Shown here: one piece after another, positions 16,979-25,600 of the stretch | Layout: every line of letters starts with the position of its first letter | Position numbering within the stretch: the first letter of the stretch is position 1 | From: Arcicella rosea | GTDB taxonomy: Bacteria; Bacteroidota; Bacteroidia; Cytophagales; Spirosomataceae | Assembly: GCF_014204325.1 (NCBI RefSeq) | Contig: NZ_JACHKT010000009.1 | Span: 62,001-126,000 of the forward strand | Length of the DNA: 64,000 nucleotides | Direction of reading: 5' to 3' | Notes under the pieces: generated by a model | The model's input: the letters and a program-made list of their open reading frames with translations, nothing else | Database searches by the model: none | What the model was told of the DNA's origin: nothing | Made by a program: the position numbers and the translations under genes

Positions 16979-17485
16979 TTATTTGGGTTGGTTTAATAAA
17001 CCTAAATCTGGTTGAGAATACTTCAAGATTTTGATATACATATCCGTTTTGGTTTGAAAAACACCTTCAATATTAGGAATACGTTGATTGATTACTTCCA
17101 ACAAGTGATTATTATCTCTACACATTACATCTACCTGAATATCGAAATCCCCAGAAGTAACAGCCAAAAAACTCACTTCTCTGAATTCTTGAAGCTGAGC
17201 AGCTACCGACTCGATAAGGTTGGCTGGTCGAACAGAAATTTTTATATGTACATAAGCATGAAAGCCTACTCTTGCAGTATTGACACGTCCAACAATTTGG
17301 ATGGTTTTATCTTCAATAAGTTTACTCGCTCTGCTTCGGATGGTACTGGCAGAGGTTTTTAAGTTTTCGGCCATGTCAGTAAATGAACGGCGTCCGTCTT
17401 CTTGTAATTGACCCAAAATAGCAAAATCTAATTCGTCAAGAACAACTGCATTTTCGTTTGTATTGGTTGGTTGCGTAAGGCTCAT
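16979..17485 (-). CDS. Lrp/AsnC-family transcriptional regulator
   Basis: The protein has 168 residues. An N-terminal winged helix (DELDFAILGQLQEDGRRSFT, then SASTIRSRASKLIE) is followed by a RAM ligand-binding domain (VHIKISVRPANLIESVAAQL, FDIQVDVMCRDNNHLLE). Lrp-type proteins form octamers and respond to amino acids or related metabolites. The intergenic region upstream, shared with the divergent DACNV gene, contains a 12-bp-arm palindrome (17568-17597) that is a candidate autoregulatory operator. Confidence 0.9.
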   Translation of the reverse strand: MSLTQPTNTNENAVVLDELDFAILGQLQEDGRRSFTDMAENLKTSASTIRSRASKLIEDKTIQIVGRVNTARVGFHAYVHIKISVRPANLIESVAAQLQEFREVSFLAVTSGDFDIQVDVMCRDNNHLLEVINQRIPNIEGVFQTKTDMYIKILKYSQPDLGLLNQPK

Positions 17486-17789
17486 AAAGTAGAAGAAAGT
17501 AAGTTCATCTATAATTTCCGAATTTTTAAGGAAAAATAAAAACTAAATTTTAATCTATTTTTGAAAATTCGTCAAAAAATAGGCATTTTTTGACGAAAAA
17601 GTAGAAAAAACAGGTAGTTTTTAGTGAAAAATAATAGAATCTACTTAGGTGATAATTTAGCTTTTTTTGATATGAATTGATACTTCAACACATTGTTTTA
17701 AAGCATTGAACCTTAGGCAAAAATTAATAGTTGAAGAAGTATGTATCAATTCGTGTAGAAAACTATTTTCAGAGAGCCAAAATTTAATT
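17486..17789. promoter_or_regulatory. Divergent regulatory region with palindrome and long inverted repeat
   Basis: Two structures stand out between the lrp-type gene and the DACNV gene. One is the inverted repeat TTCGTCAAAAAA (17568-17579) / TTTTTTGACGAA (17586-17597) with a 6-base spacer. The other is GAATTGATAC (17674-17683) complementary to GTATCAATTC (17743-17752), with an inner TTCAAC/GTTGAA pairing. The first suits an operator for Lrp or another dimer, and the second could form a leader hairpin. Both are inferences from symmetry. Confidence 0.45.
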
Positions 17790-18932
17790 ATGATTACCAC
17801 CACAACTACTTACCAAGCTGCTCAAATGGTTTCTGAAACTGTAGAAAGCCATTTTGTATTTCATCATCAAAAAGCAATTAATCATGATGGAAAAGTACTT
17901 GCTCCCATTCCTAATAGTCAGGTAATAGAATCAATTATTGATGCTACTTTTTGGGCAAGTCTTCGTCGTGAAGAAGGGCGTTTCCCTAAAATTTCCATTG
18001 CATTTCTACCACCAAATTTAACCGAACAGCCGCTCATATTTGAAAATAAATTGTTGTTTAATCCCTATGTATTAACCAAATTAGCACCTTCTGTAGAACA
18101 TGCGGGTATTCATCTTGGCGTTTGGATTGAAAACGATGAATTATATATTTGGGGAACAACCACCAATATTCCTGGATTATGTTTTGTGTTAGAAGTAGTT
18201 GAGCCCGGTTTGTTAGTCGTAAAACATCGAAGAACAGATGGCTTTGGGAAATTTATCAATGTTGCAGTTTTGAAAGGTGATCAGATTAAAATTATTGATG
18301 AAAATAGTAGTACATTACCCGATTGTCCTGCTTTAATTGGTTCGATGATAGGAGTGGCTTCACCTTCTTCTTGGAATGATTCTCTGAACGTATTAGTACA
18401 ATTGGCAGTGGCGATGCGAGCTCATCAAAGAGGAGGAGCTTTACTGATTGTTCCTTCAAAACACGATAATTGGCGTTCTTCAATAATTTATCCAATTACT
18501 TATTCGTTGCAACCTGTTTTTGCAGGACTTTCATTGCTGAATGACAAATCGATTGATTTGCAAAATTATGCTTCGCAAAGTAAACTCAATCAAGCCATTA
18601 ATGGTGTTGCAGGGCTTACTGCTGTTGACGGTGCTACAATTATTAATGACCAATTTGAAGTATTGGCTTTTGGTGCAAAAATAGGACGTTCACCTTCAGG
18701 CAAAGCACTTGAAGCAATTTTAGTGACTGAACCAATTGTAGGAAATGAACCTCAGGTAGTACATCCTGTACAGAATGGAGGAACAAGGCATCTTTCTGCT
18801 GCTCAATTTGTTTATGATCAGCGTGATGCAATTGCTATGGTGGCTTCGCAAGATGGAAGATTTACGATTTTTTCATGGTCGCCATGTGAAAGAATGGTTC
18901 ATGCACATCGTGTAGATACTTTGCTGTTATAA
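17790..18932 (+). CDS. DACNV-type protein with DisA_N-like (diadenylate cyclase-related) domain
   Basis: The protein has 380 residues from ATG 17790. The frame is open to 17706 but those 28 codons do not look conserved. The C-terminal region shows the two hallmarks of the DisA_N/DAC fold: VDGATII (Asp280-Gly-Ala) and GGTRHLSAA (Thr332-Arg333-His334), which in DisA/CdaA bind ATP for c-di-AMP synthesis. Computational surveys named such Bacteroidota proteins DACNV and predicted a nucleotide-sensor role. The third residue of RHR is Leu here. Whether it makes or senses a nucleotide is open. The MBL hydrolase gene converges 1 base away. Confidence 0.72.
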   Translation: MITTTTTYQAAQMVSETVESHFVFHHQKAINHDGKVLAPIPNSQVIESIIDATFWASLRREEGRFPKISIAFLPPNLTEQPLIFENKLLFNPYVLTKLAPSVEHAGIHLGVWIENDELYIWGTTTNIPGLCFVLEVVEPGLLVVKHRRTDGFGKFINVAVLKGDQIKIIDENSSTLPDCPALIGSMIGVASPSSWNDSLNVLVQLAVAMRAHQRGGALLIVPSKHDNWRSSIIYPITYSLQPVFAGLSLLNDKSIDLQNYASQSKLNQAINGVAGLTAVDGATIINDQFEVLAFGAKIGRSPSGKALEAILVTEPIVGNEPQVVHPVQNGGTRHLSAAQFVYDQRDAIAMVASQDGRFTIFSWSPCERMVHAHRVDTLLL

Positions 18933-18933
18933 G

Positions 18934-19695
18934 TTAACAAAAAACACTTAGTCCATCATAAGCTAACTTGATGTAAGCAGGAAGCTCTTCATCAACATCA
19001 TGGTGTAAGCCCATTTGATGACTTATGTGTGTAATAAAAGCTTGTTCTGGTTTGATTTTATCAAGTACTTCAATCGCTTCTGATAGCGTAAAATGCGATA
19101 AGTGTTTTTCTTTTCGCAAAGCACCAATTACTACAATTTTAGAACCTCTTATTTTTTCGATTGCTTCATCAGAAATGAAATTTACGTCTGTAATGTACGT
19201 AAAATCTCCAATTCTAAATCCATAGACTGGAAGCTTGTAATGCAATACTTCAATAGGAGTGAAGGTGATTCCTTCTATCTCAAATGGCGTATTATGAATT
19301 TCGTTGAGTGTAATTTGCGGAGTGCCAGGATATTTTATCGCTGTAAAAGCATACGCAAACTCTTGTTGGATTTGCTCCAAAACAGACGGGCGAGCATAAA
19401 TAGGCATATCTCTTTTCTGAGAGAAATTGTAGGCTCTTACGTCGTCTAATCCTGCTGTATGGTCTTTGTGTTCGTGAGTGAAAATTACGGCATCAAGCTT
19501 ATGAATGCGTTCACGAAGCATTTGCTGACGAAAGTCAGGGCCAGTATCAATAACAAAGCTTTTGTCGGCTATTTCTAGGTGAATAGAAACCCTAAGACGT
19601 TTATCACGGAAGTCGAGAGATTGGCAAACTTCACAACCACAAGCAATGACAGGTACTCCTTGGGATGTTCCAGTGCCTAGGAAGGTAATTCTCAT
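18934..19695 (-). CDS. MBL-fold metallohydrolase, PhnP-like
   Basis: The protein has 253 residues from the ATG complementary to 19693-19695. An upstream extension to 19713 needs a TTG and adds six unconserved residues. Features are LGTGTSQGVPVIACGCEVC at the start, the HxHxDH metal motif in FTHEHKDHTAGLDDVRAYN, and later HISHQMGLHHDV. This is the PhnP/YfhI-type branch, whose known members hydrolyse cyclic phosphodiesters or other phosphoesters. A CGCEVC cysteine cluster may bind a structural zinc. The convergent DACNV gene ends 1 base away. Confidence 0.85.
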   Translation of the reverse strand: MRITFLGTGTSQGVPVIACGCEVCQSLDFRDKRLRVSIHLEIADKSFVIDTGPDFRQQMLRERIHKLDAVIFTHEHKDHTAGLDDVRAYNFSQKRDMPIYARPSVLEQIQQEFAYAFTAIKYPGTPQITLNEIHNTPFEIEGITFTPIEVLHYKLPVYGFRIGDFTYITDVNFISDEAIEKIRGSKIVVIGALRKEKHLSHFTLSEAIEVLDKIKPEQAFITHISHQMGLHHDVDEELPAYIKLAYDGLSVFC

Positions 19696-19711
19696 AAAAT
19701 GATGAAGTATC

Positions 19712-19766
19712 AATTATGAGTTATGAATATATAATGATAGAAATTACAGCTTCATAACTCATAATT
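19712..19766. repeat. 16-bp-arm inverted repeat downstream of the receiver gene
   Basis: AATTATGAGTTATGAA (19712-19727) is the exact complement of 19751-19766, with a 23-base loop. It follows the receiver-domain gene stop (19778) on the minus strand and precedes the MBL gene start. It could be an attenuating hairpin, although it lacks a T-run. Confidence 0.55.
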
Positions 19767-19777
19767 CATTTTCATAA

Positions 19778-20146
19778 CTATTCTGTAAGTGATTTTACTT
19801 GTGCTACTAAAGCATCAAAATTAAGAGGCTTAGCAAGCATATCATCAAAACCAGCTTCTTTGAAATCTTCCATTGAATAATTTCTAGCATTACCAGTAAT
19901 AGCAATCATTGGTATTTTGGCTTTAGCTTCATCTTTCAAACCACGTACTGCTTTAGCACATTCCATGCCATCCATTACGGGCATATTAATATCTAGCAAA
20001 ATGATGTCAAAATCTTCTTTTTCAAGAGCATCTAACACTTGTTGCCCATTTTTAACAGAGTGAATTTCGAAGTTTTGAAATTCTAAAATCTTCTTAGCAA
20101 GGTTCTGGATAACTGAGCTATCTTCGGCAATCAGGACTTTCTTCAT
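19778..20146 (-). CDS. Single-domain response regulator (CheY-like receiver)
   Basis: The protein has 122 residues and consists of only a receiver domain. Acidic pocket residues are in VLIAEDSS, the phosphoacceptor Asp is in IILLDINMPVMDGMEC (about residue 52), the conserved Thr is in IAITGNA, and the Lys is in MLAKPLNFD. It has no output domain, so it should act by protein interaction or in a phosphorelay. No histidine kinase is adjacent. It is separated from the downstream MBL gene by the inverted repeat at 19712-19766. Confidence 0.92.
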   Translation of the reverse strand: MKKVLIAEDSSVIQNLAKKILEFQNFEIHSVKNGQQVLDALEKEDFDIILLDINMPVMDGMECAKAVRGLKDEAKAKIPMIAITGNARNYSMEDFKEAGFDDMLAKPLNFDALVAQVKSLTE

Positions 20147-20436
20147 ATTAAGGTTAATGATTGATTAATGTGGTAAAGATAAGTAACAGGAAACAATTAA
20201 CAATTACCAATTAATAATTAAGCGTTTTTTTTGTAATTAATCTTTACTTTTAAAGGTAAGTATTTACATCTATAAGCATTGTAAAGCTAATCAAAAATAT
20301 TAAAAATCGCTTGTGAAATTATCATCAAATTCAATAATGTGCTATTATGAGTGAATAAAATGATAAGTTTCTACATAAAAAAACTTGTTTGCAGTAGAAC
20401 GCAAACAAGTTGGGTAATTTATTTTAGCAGAGATAA
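20147..20436. other. AT-rich intergenic region with terminator
   Basis: It contains simple AT-rich direct motifs (variants of CAATTAACAATTA near 20192-20220) and the terminator of the DUF2911 gene (20377-20411). I see no gene in it. Confidence 0.5.
20377..20411 (-). terminator. Terminator of the DUF2911 gene
   Basis: AACTTGTTTGC (20382-20392) pairs perfectly with GCAAACAAGTT (20401-20411). On the minus strand a T-run follows. It lies 26 bases after the stop at 20437. Confidence 0.9.
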
Positions 20437-20958
20437 TTACTTTACTTTGAAAGCAACAGCAACTTTATCCCACATCAACGTTACGTCGCCATTATTTTCA
20501 GCTTTGATGGTAAAACGTTCCATCATATCGTTAGCTTTTGGCGTAGCTTTTACTCTCAAAGCATCTTCTGCTTCACTATATTTGAAAGCTCCCCATTGTT
20601 TAGCAACTTTATTAAAAATAATTGTCCATTCTTTTTCTCCAGGAATAGTAAATAGAGCATATTTTCCAGCTTTCAATGTTTGTCCTTGTACTGTTACATC
20701 TTTACTTACTTCAAAAGTGGTGGCATCATTTGCTCCTGTACGCCATACTTTACCGTAAGGTGCCAAATTCCCATCCCAAACATTACGTCCTTTTACGGCA
20801 GGTTGACTGTAATTGATTGTTAAAGTAGCTTCGCCGATAGTCGCAGAAGTAGAAGCTGCTGGAGAAGGTTTTGATTTGGTTTCAGTCATTGCCTCATGTT
20901 GAGCATTGCTGATAAAAGCTGTAACAGTAAAAAAAGCTAAAAAAAGTAATTTTTTCAT
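20437..20958 (-). CDS. Secreted DUF2911 protein
   Basis: The protein has 173 residues with a signal peptide (MKKLLFLAFFTVTAFISNAQ). The mature part carries the DUF2911 pattern: ATLTINYSQPAVKGRNVWDG, PYGKVWRTGANDATTFEVSK, LKAGKYALFTIPGEKEWTII and FNKVAKQWGAFKYSEAEDAL. The family is widespread in Bacteroidota, predicted periplasmic, and of unknown function. It is monocistronic with its own terminator. Confidence 0.88.
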   Translation of the reverse strand: MKKLLFLAFFTVTAFISNAQHEAMTETKSKPSPAASTSATIGEATLTINYSQPAVKGRNVWDGNLAPYGKVWRTGANDATTFEVSKDVTVQGQTLKAGKYALFTIPGEKEWTIIFNKVAKQWGAFKYSEAEDALRVKATPKANDMMERFTIKAENNGDVTLMWDKVAVAFKVK

Positions 20959-21100
20959 TTTTGTAAATCAGTTTAAGTTATTTTTGAAAGGAGTTCTCCA
21001 ACAAAGGAAACGCAAAAGATTTTATAAAGTTTTATTTTAAGGGAGTTATTTTAAGGCAAAATTGTTATATTTCTATTAAACGATTATTATAATTTAGTAG

Positions 21101-22417
21101 ATGAAGAGATTTCTATTTTCAGAGAACCCCGTATTAACCTATTTTGATAAACAATTTGAGCAAGAAAATATTCGAAGAGAACGACAAAGAGCTGGTGTTT
21201 TATTAATTTTTTTTTCGATTAGTTTTCTTTCTTATGCTTTGTTTGCCAAAACAGTATATCAGTTGAATTACTTGAATGGGCATGAAAACGTTCCTCAAAT
21301 TATATTTTTGTACTTGGCATTTATGACCTTTTACGAACTTACAGTTTGGATTTCAATGAAGTACCTTTTAAAAGTAATGAGCAAAATGCCTTTAGTGGCA
21401 AAATTTGGGAATGCTTCATTGGAAATTACTTTACTTACTTTGGTGATGTATTTTGCTAGTCAAGAATATAACCACCCAATTCTGATAGTCCTTTCTCCTT
21501 TAGTGTATATCTACTTTATTTTTATCATACTTTCTACTTTACGTTTAAGTTTTGCTGTGTCGTTATGGACTGGACTTTTAGCTGGAGTGGAATACTTTTT
21601 TCTGAGTAATCATTTGATAGAATCGGGGACTATTGTTTCCGAACATGATATTTACACGAAACAAATGTTTTCGTATTTGCTCAAAACGTTTTCGTTAGTT
21701 TTCGGAGGATTATCTGCTGGATATGTGGCGATGCAAATCCGTAAAAGTATTCAACTTTCGATAGAAAGAATGGAAACGCAAGAGCATATTGTAGAAATGT
21801 TTGGTCAGCAAGTTTCGCCAGAAGTAGTACAAGTAATGTTGGAACAAAACGGTATTTTAAAAGCCAAACATCAAAAAGTAAGTATTATGTTTTTAGATAT
21901 TCGGAATTTTACCGTGTATGCAGATAAGCATACTGCCGAAGAAGTAATGAATTATCAAAACGTTTTTTTTGAAGTTGTGGCGAATACCGTCAATGAGTAT
22001 AAAGGAATTGTGAATCAATTTTTAGGCGATGGCTGTATGGTGACGTTTGGTGCACCTATTCCTTTAGAAAATCCTTCTGAAAATGCTGTTAAAGCAGGTT
22101 TGAGTATTATTGAAAAAATCAGTAAAATGAATGAATTGGGAACGATTCCGAATACTGGAGTAGGGATTGGGATTCATACAGGAGATGCTGTTGTTGGAAA
22201 TATCGGAACAGACTCTCGTCAACAATATAACATTACTGGAAATGTAGTAATACAGGCAGCTAGAATTGAACAACTGAATAAAAAATATCAATCTCAGTTA
22301 TTGATTAGCCAAGAAGTAATGGATGAAATTTCTGCGATTCCGATTGATACTGTTCAAGTCGGTTCTGTAAAATTGAAAGGGATGGAAAATGAAATGTTTT
22401 TATGGAAATTAGCATAA
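21101..22417 (+). CDS. Membrane-anchored class III nucleotidyl cyclase with non-canonical active site
   Basis: The protein has 438 residues. Residues about 30-220 contain around six membrane helices, and the C-terminal part is a class III cyclase homology domain. Metal-binding Asp266 (FLDIRNFT) and Asp310 (LGDGCMVTFGAP) are present. The canonical D-Y-x-x-x-G-D-x-V-N-x-A-x-R stretch reads QYNITGNVVIQAAR (375-388). The substrate-selecting Asp is Gln375 and the catalytic Asn is Ile384, while the Arg (388) is kept. The product may therefore not be ordinary cAMP. The stop codon abuts the terminal repeat of the 254-bp element. Confidence 0.85.
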   Translation: MKRFLFSENPVLTYFDKQFEQENIRRERQRAGVLLIFFSISFLSYALFAKTVYQLNYLNGHENVPQIIFLYLAFMTFYELTVWISMKYLLKVMSKMPLVAKFGNASLEITLLTLVMYFASQEYNHPILIVLSPLVYIYFIFIILSTLRLSFAVSLWTGLLAGVEYFFLSNHLIESGTIVSEHDIYTKQMFSYLLKTFSLVFGGLSAGYVAMQIRKSIQLSIERMETQEHIVEMFGQQVSPEVVQVMLEQNGILKAKHQKVSIMFLDIRNFTVYADKHTAEEVMNYQNVFFEVVANTVNEYKGIVNQFLGDGCMVTFGAPIPLENPSENAVKAGLSIIEKISKMNELGTIPNTGVGIGIHTGDAVVGNIGTDSRQQYNITGNVVIQAARIEQLNKKYQSQLLISQEVMDEISAIPIDTVQVGSVKLKGMENEMFLWKLA

Positions 22418-22419
22418 AC

Positions 22420-22673
22420 AAACATGAGTCATCCCGAATTTTTTCTTAGAATAGTGAGGTTTAGGACGATTTGAGAGTTTTTTTTATTTATTATTGTACA
22501 ATCCTTACTTTTCTTGTCTTGAAACAAGAAAAGTAACAAAAGAAATTCAAGAATTCCTAAACTCGCTTCGCTCAAACAGTAGGAATTCGTTGCCCATCAA
22601 TCATAAAAAAGCGGTCGAAATTAGTTTTTTGACCGCTTTTTTGTGATTTTAAAATTTGGGATGACTCATGTTT
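22420..22673. mobile_element. MITE/REPIN-like 254-bp element, copy A
   Basis: A non-coding element is bounded by about 23-bp terminal inverted repeats (outer part AAACATGAGTCATCCC at 22420-22435; complement ending at 22673; one mismatch). Internal structure: a 13-bp hairpin 22505-22536, a 9-bp hairpin 22550-22588 with the loop sequence ACTCGCTTCGCTC, and a 12- to 18-bp terminator stem centred on 22605-22642. The reverse complement matches copy B (47288-47541), with three differences by eye. It fills the gap between convergent stops at 22417 and 22676. There is no transposase and no clear target duplication. Confidence 0.85.
22599..22648. terminator. Bidirectional terminator inside repeat copy A
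   Basis: AAAAAAGCGGTC (22605-22616) pairs with GACCGCTTTTTT (22631-22642). Outer AATCAT/GTGATT pairs contain one G-T wobble, and the loop is 14 bases. T-runs occur on both strands. It should end both the cyclase and phosphoesterase transcripts. Confidence 0.88.
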
Positions 22674-22675
22674 GT

Positions 22676-25600
22676 TTAGAAAAATAACCCAGCTTTTACC
22701 GAAAATAAATTACTTTCTTCAGTTATTCCGTACATGCCTGTAATGACAACCATGTTGAACGGAGCAAGCCAAACACCAGCTCCGTAGCCATGATGCCATT
22801 TCTCAGAATTTTCGTTAGGATTCCATACTCTACCAACATCGTTGAATGCAAGTACGCCTGCATACGCTGGAAATAAATATGATTTGATATTGATGACTTT
22901 CAAACGAATTTCTGTATTGTTATAAAAAGATGATTTTCCCGAAAAACGAGTACGTCTGAAACCTCTAATATTACTTAAACCGCCTAAAGAATTGGCTTGA
23001 TACAATTCATAATCAGCAAGGTTCATCCCGCCGCCGAAACGAGTAGCCAAACTAACAACCGCTGGTAATTTAAACGTATAATAAAATGATAAATCCGTTT
23101 TTAAATTAGCATAATTGTTTTTCGTAACGTCGTTTGCACCTTTTTGTAAAGTAGCATCAAAATTCCATAAAAGACCTCTTGTTGGAAAAACGATGTTATC
23201 TCTATTATCAAGAACAAATCCAGTTTTTAAGCCGATAAAAAACTTGTCTTGGTAAATTTCATCACCATTTGGAATAGACTTCGTGAATTCATGAATAAAA
23301 CGTTTTGGGTTTTCTTTGATATGCCATTCGTTTTTGATAGCTCCATAATACAAAGTCAACTTATTGAATCGGCTTTTGAAAAGTGCAGTAATTTCTTCGT
23401 TTTCATACTGAATTCTGTAATAATCAATGCCTTTTTCTTGTTTGTATTCAGATTCGTTACTCAAGCCAAAAAAATTATCAACCAAACCACCTTGTTGAAG
23501 ATTGGCTTTTAGTTCAAAATCTGTCTTACCGATTACATCCATAAATTCTCCTTTGTAGAAAATATTGTATGAATTTGTTCCGAAAGCATAATTCCCGGAA
23601 ATGGAATGTTGTGAAGCGAATGGGTCTTTTCTAAAACCTTGACGAGTCCACTGCAAACCTGTTCCGATAAAAATTCCATCGTCTACATTGAAGGCAAATG
23701 AACCAAGCGGAGCTACTCTATCATATTTAAAAGCTTCCCGATTATAATCATTTACGGTCTTTTTCTTACTGGTTAAATCTTTAGCTTCCGAACCTACATA
23801 TAAACTTGTATTGTCTTTTTTATCATAAATATAAGTTTTCTTTCCTAAGCCTGCTACAGCCGAAGAGTCACTGAAAATATCTTTTCCTTTTCCGCCAATC
23901 AGCCTTACTTTAATGCCTCTGTTGGCTTTACCTAAAACTTGGAAATTGTCTTCGCCATCCAATCCCCAAATTCTAATTTCTTTAGTGATTTTGGGTTCAA
24001 AAGTTCTTTCATAGAGTATTCTACCAATTGCTCCATTTTTCTTTTGGTCATAAACAGTTACTTTAGTTTCGCCATTTTCTAGTCTATTTACAAAGAAATA
24101 CTCGTCTTTATCACTTCCTAAAATATCAACTTCTTTACTCAGAAATTCATAAAGTTCTTTAGAGTAAGTAGCTAAATCATCACGACGTTGTTTTAGTTTT
24201 TTAGCAATAATAGCCGAATGTTCTGGAAAATTCGGAAAATGGCTTACGGCTGAATCAATGACTGAATCACTAATTTTTTGTTGTAATTCTGTTGCCATTG
24301 AAAGCCAATCTTTTTCAGAAGATTGTGTCAGAAAAGAACGGTCGAAGTAACGGGCATTGAATGCCAAACCCGCCACATCACGAATTTTATAATCGAATCC
24401 TTGAATTTTGGGTAAAATCCATTTTCTGGAAATAATAGTCGGTAAAAGCCCTTGATTGACAAAAAAAGCTTGGTCACGGTCACGTGGAATGGGTCTATAA
24501 GTAAGTCCTTTGTCCTGACCATTTTCAAAACCAGCCCAACGCCATTGGTCTTCGTGGCGATCCCAATCGCCAATGAGCATATCTAATAATCTTGCCCTGA
24601 TTACTTCTTTTTCATCAATGTTGTTGTGGTTATCCTCTGCAAGTTTTTCCACAACTTTTTGTGTACTCTGGATTTTTTTATAACCAGCAAAGCTACCTTC
24701 TGGTCTTTCTTCAAAAAGGGCTAATTGATTGGTAAAAAGTCGTTTGTAATTTCCTAAAACATTACTTTCTGGGATAATAACCAAAGAAGGATTGGTATGC
24801 AAAACACCAGCCGCTTCTGCCAAATGAGAAGCCACCAATGCAGCAAATGGATGCGAAGCAGAAATTTGGTCAGAAACAATATCAGTCGTAAACTGACTAC
24901 GGATGGCTTCTGGAACGGCTCTTTCAGGATATTTTTCTACGGAACGAGTAACGAATTGCTCGCCTTTAGTATTTTGGTAACGCAAAGAAAGTGTTTGATA
25001 GCCGCCACCTCTTTGAATTACTTTCAAGCCTCCTTGCTCATGTTCAAAGTCAATTGTTTTGGGTTTGATGGCTGTTGTCCAAACATCTCTATAATTTTTA
25101 CCCAATAAAAAAGCTTTGAATTTTCCAGCTTTATAATTTGAATTAGGTACAATTCCTTCTGTTTGTATTTTGGCAGTTTGTAAATCTCTTGGATCAACGG
25201 CATTAGTATTGAGCAATATTTCGGTACTGTAAAGTTCTTTACCATTCTCGCCATCGCCTCCCAAAAAAGTAAGTATTGTTTTATTATCGAAAAAATCTAA
25301 TCGAGCAAAGCCAATTTGTGAACTCGCAAATTTGGAATCTTTGCCCATTTTTACGGGCGTATTTTTTGAGCCTGCACCAGAAGTAATATAATTGATAGAA
25401 TCTCTTTGAATCAACTGTAAATTATGTTCGTGACCATTGGCATAAATTACATTTTTGTATTGCTTGAAAATTCCGACCAACCCATCACGCATTTGTTTGT
25501 ATTTTGGATGTGGAATATCTTGAATATTTCCAATTAAACTTCTGTATAAAGGATAAATCGAACCTAAAACGGGAAGAGGAATAGGAACATTTAATTCATG

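Noticed and set aside
17706-17789. Upstream extension of the DACNV protein
   Set aside because: The extra 28 codons need a TTG start, overlap the leader hairpin, and show no family similarity; ATG 17790 is preferred.
22420-22673. Insertion sequence with transposase
   Set aside because: The element is too short, with no ORF or transposase motif; a non-autonomous element is the most that can be said.
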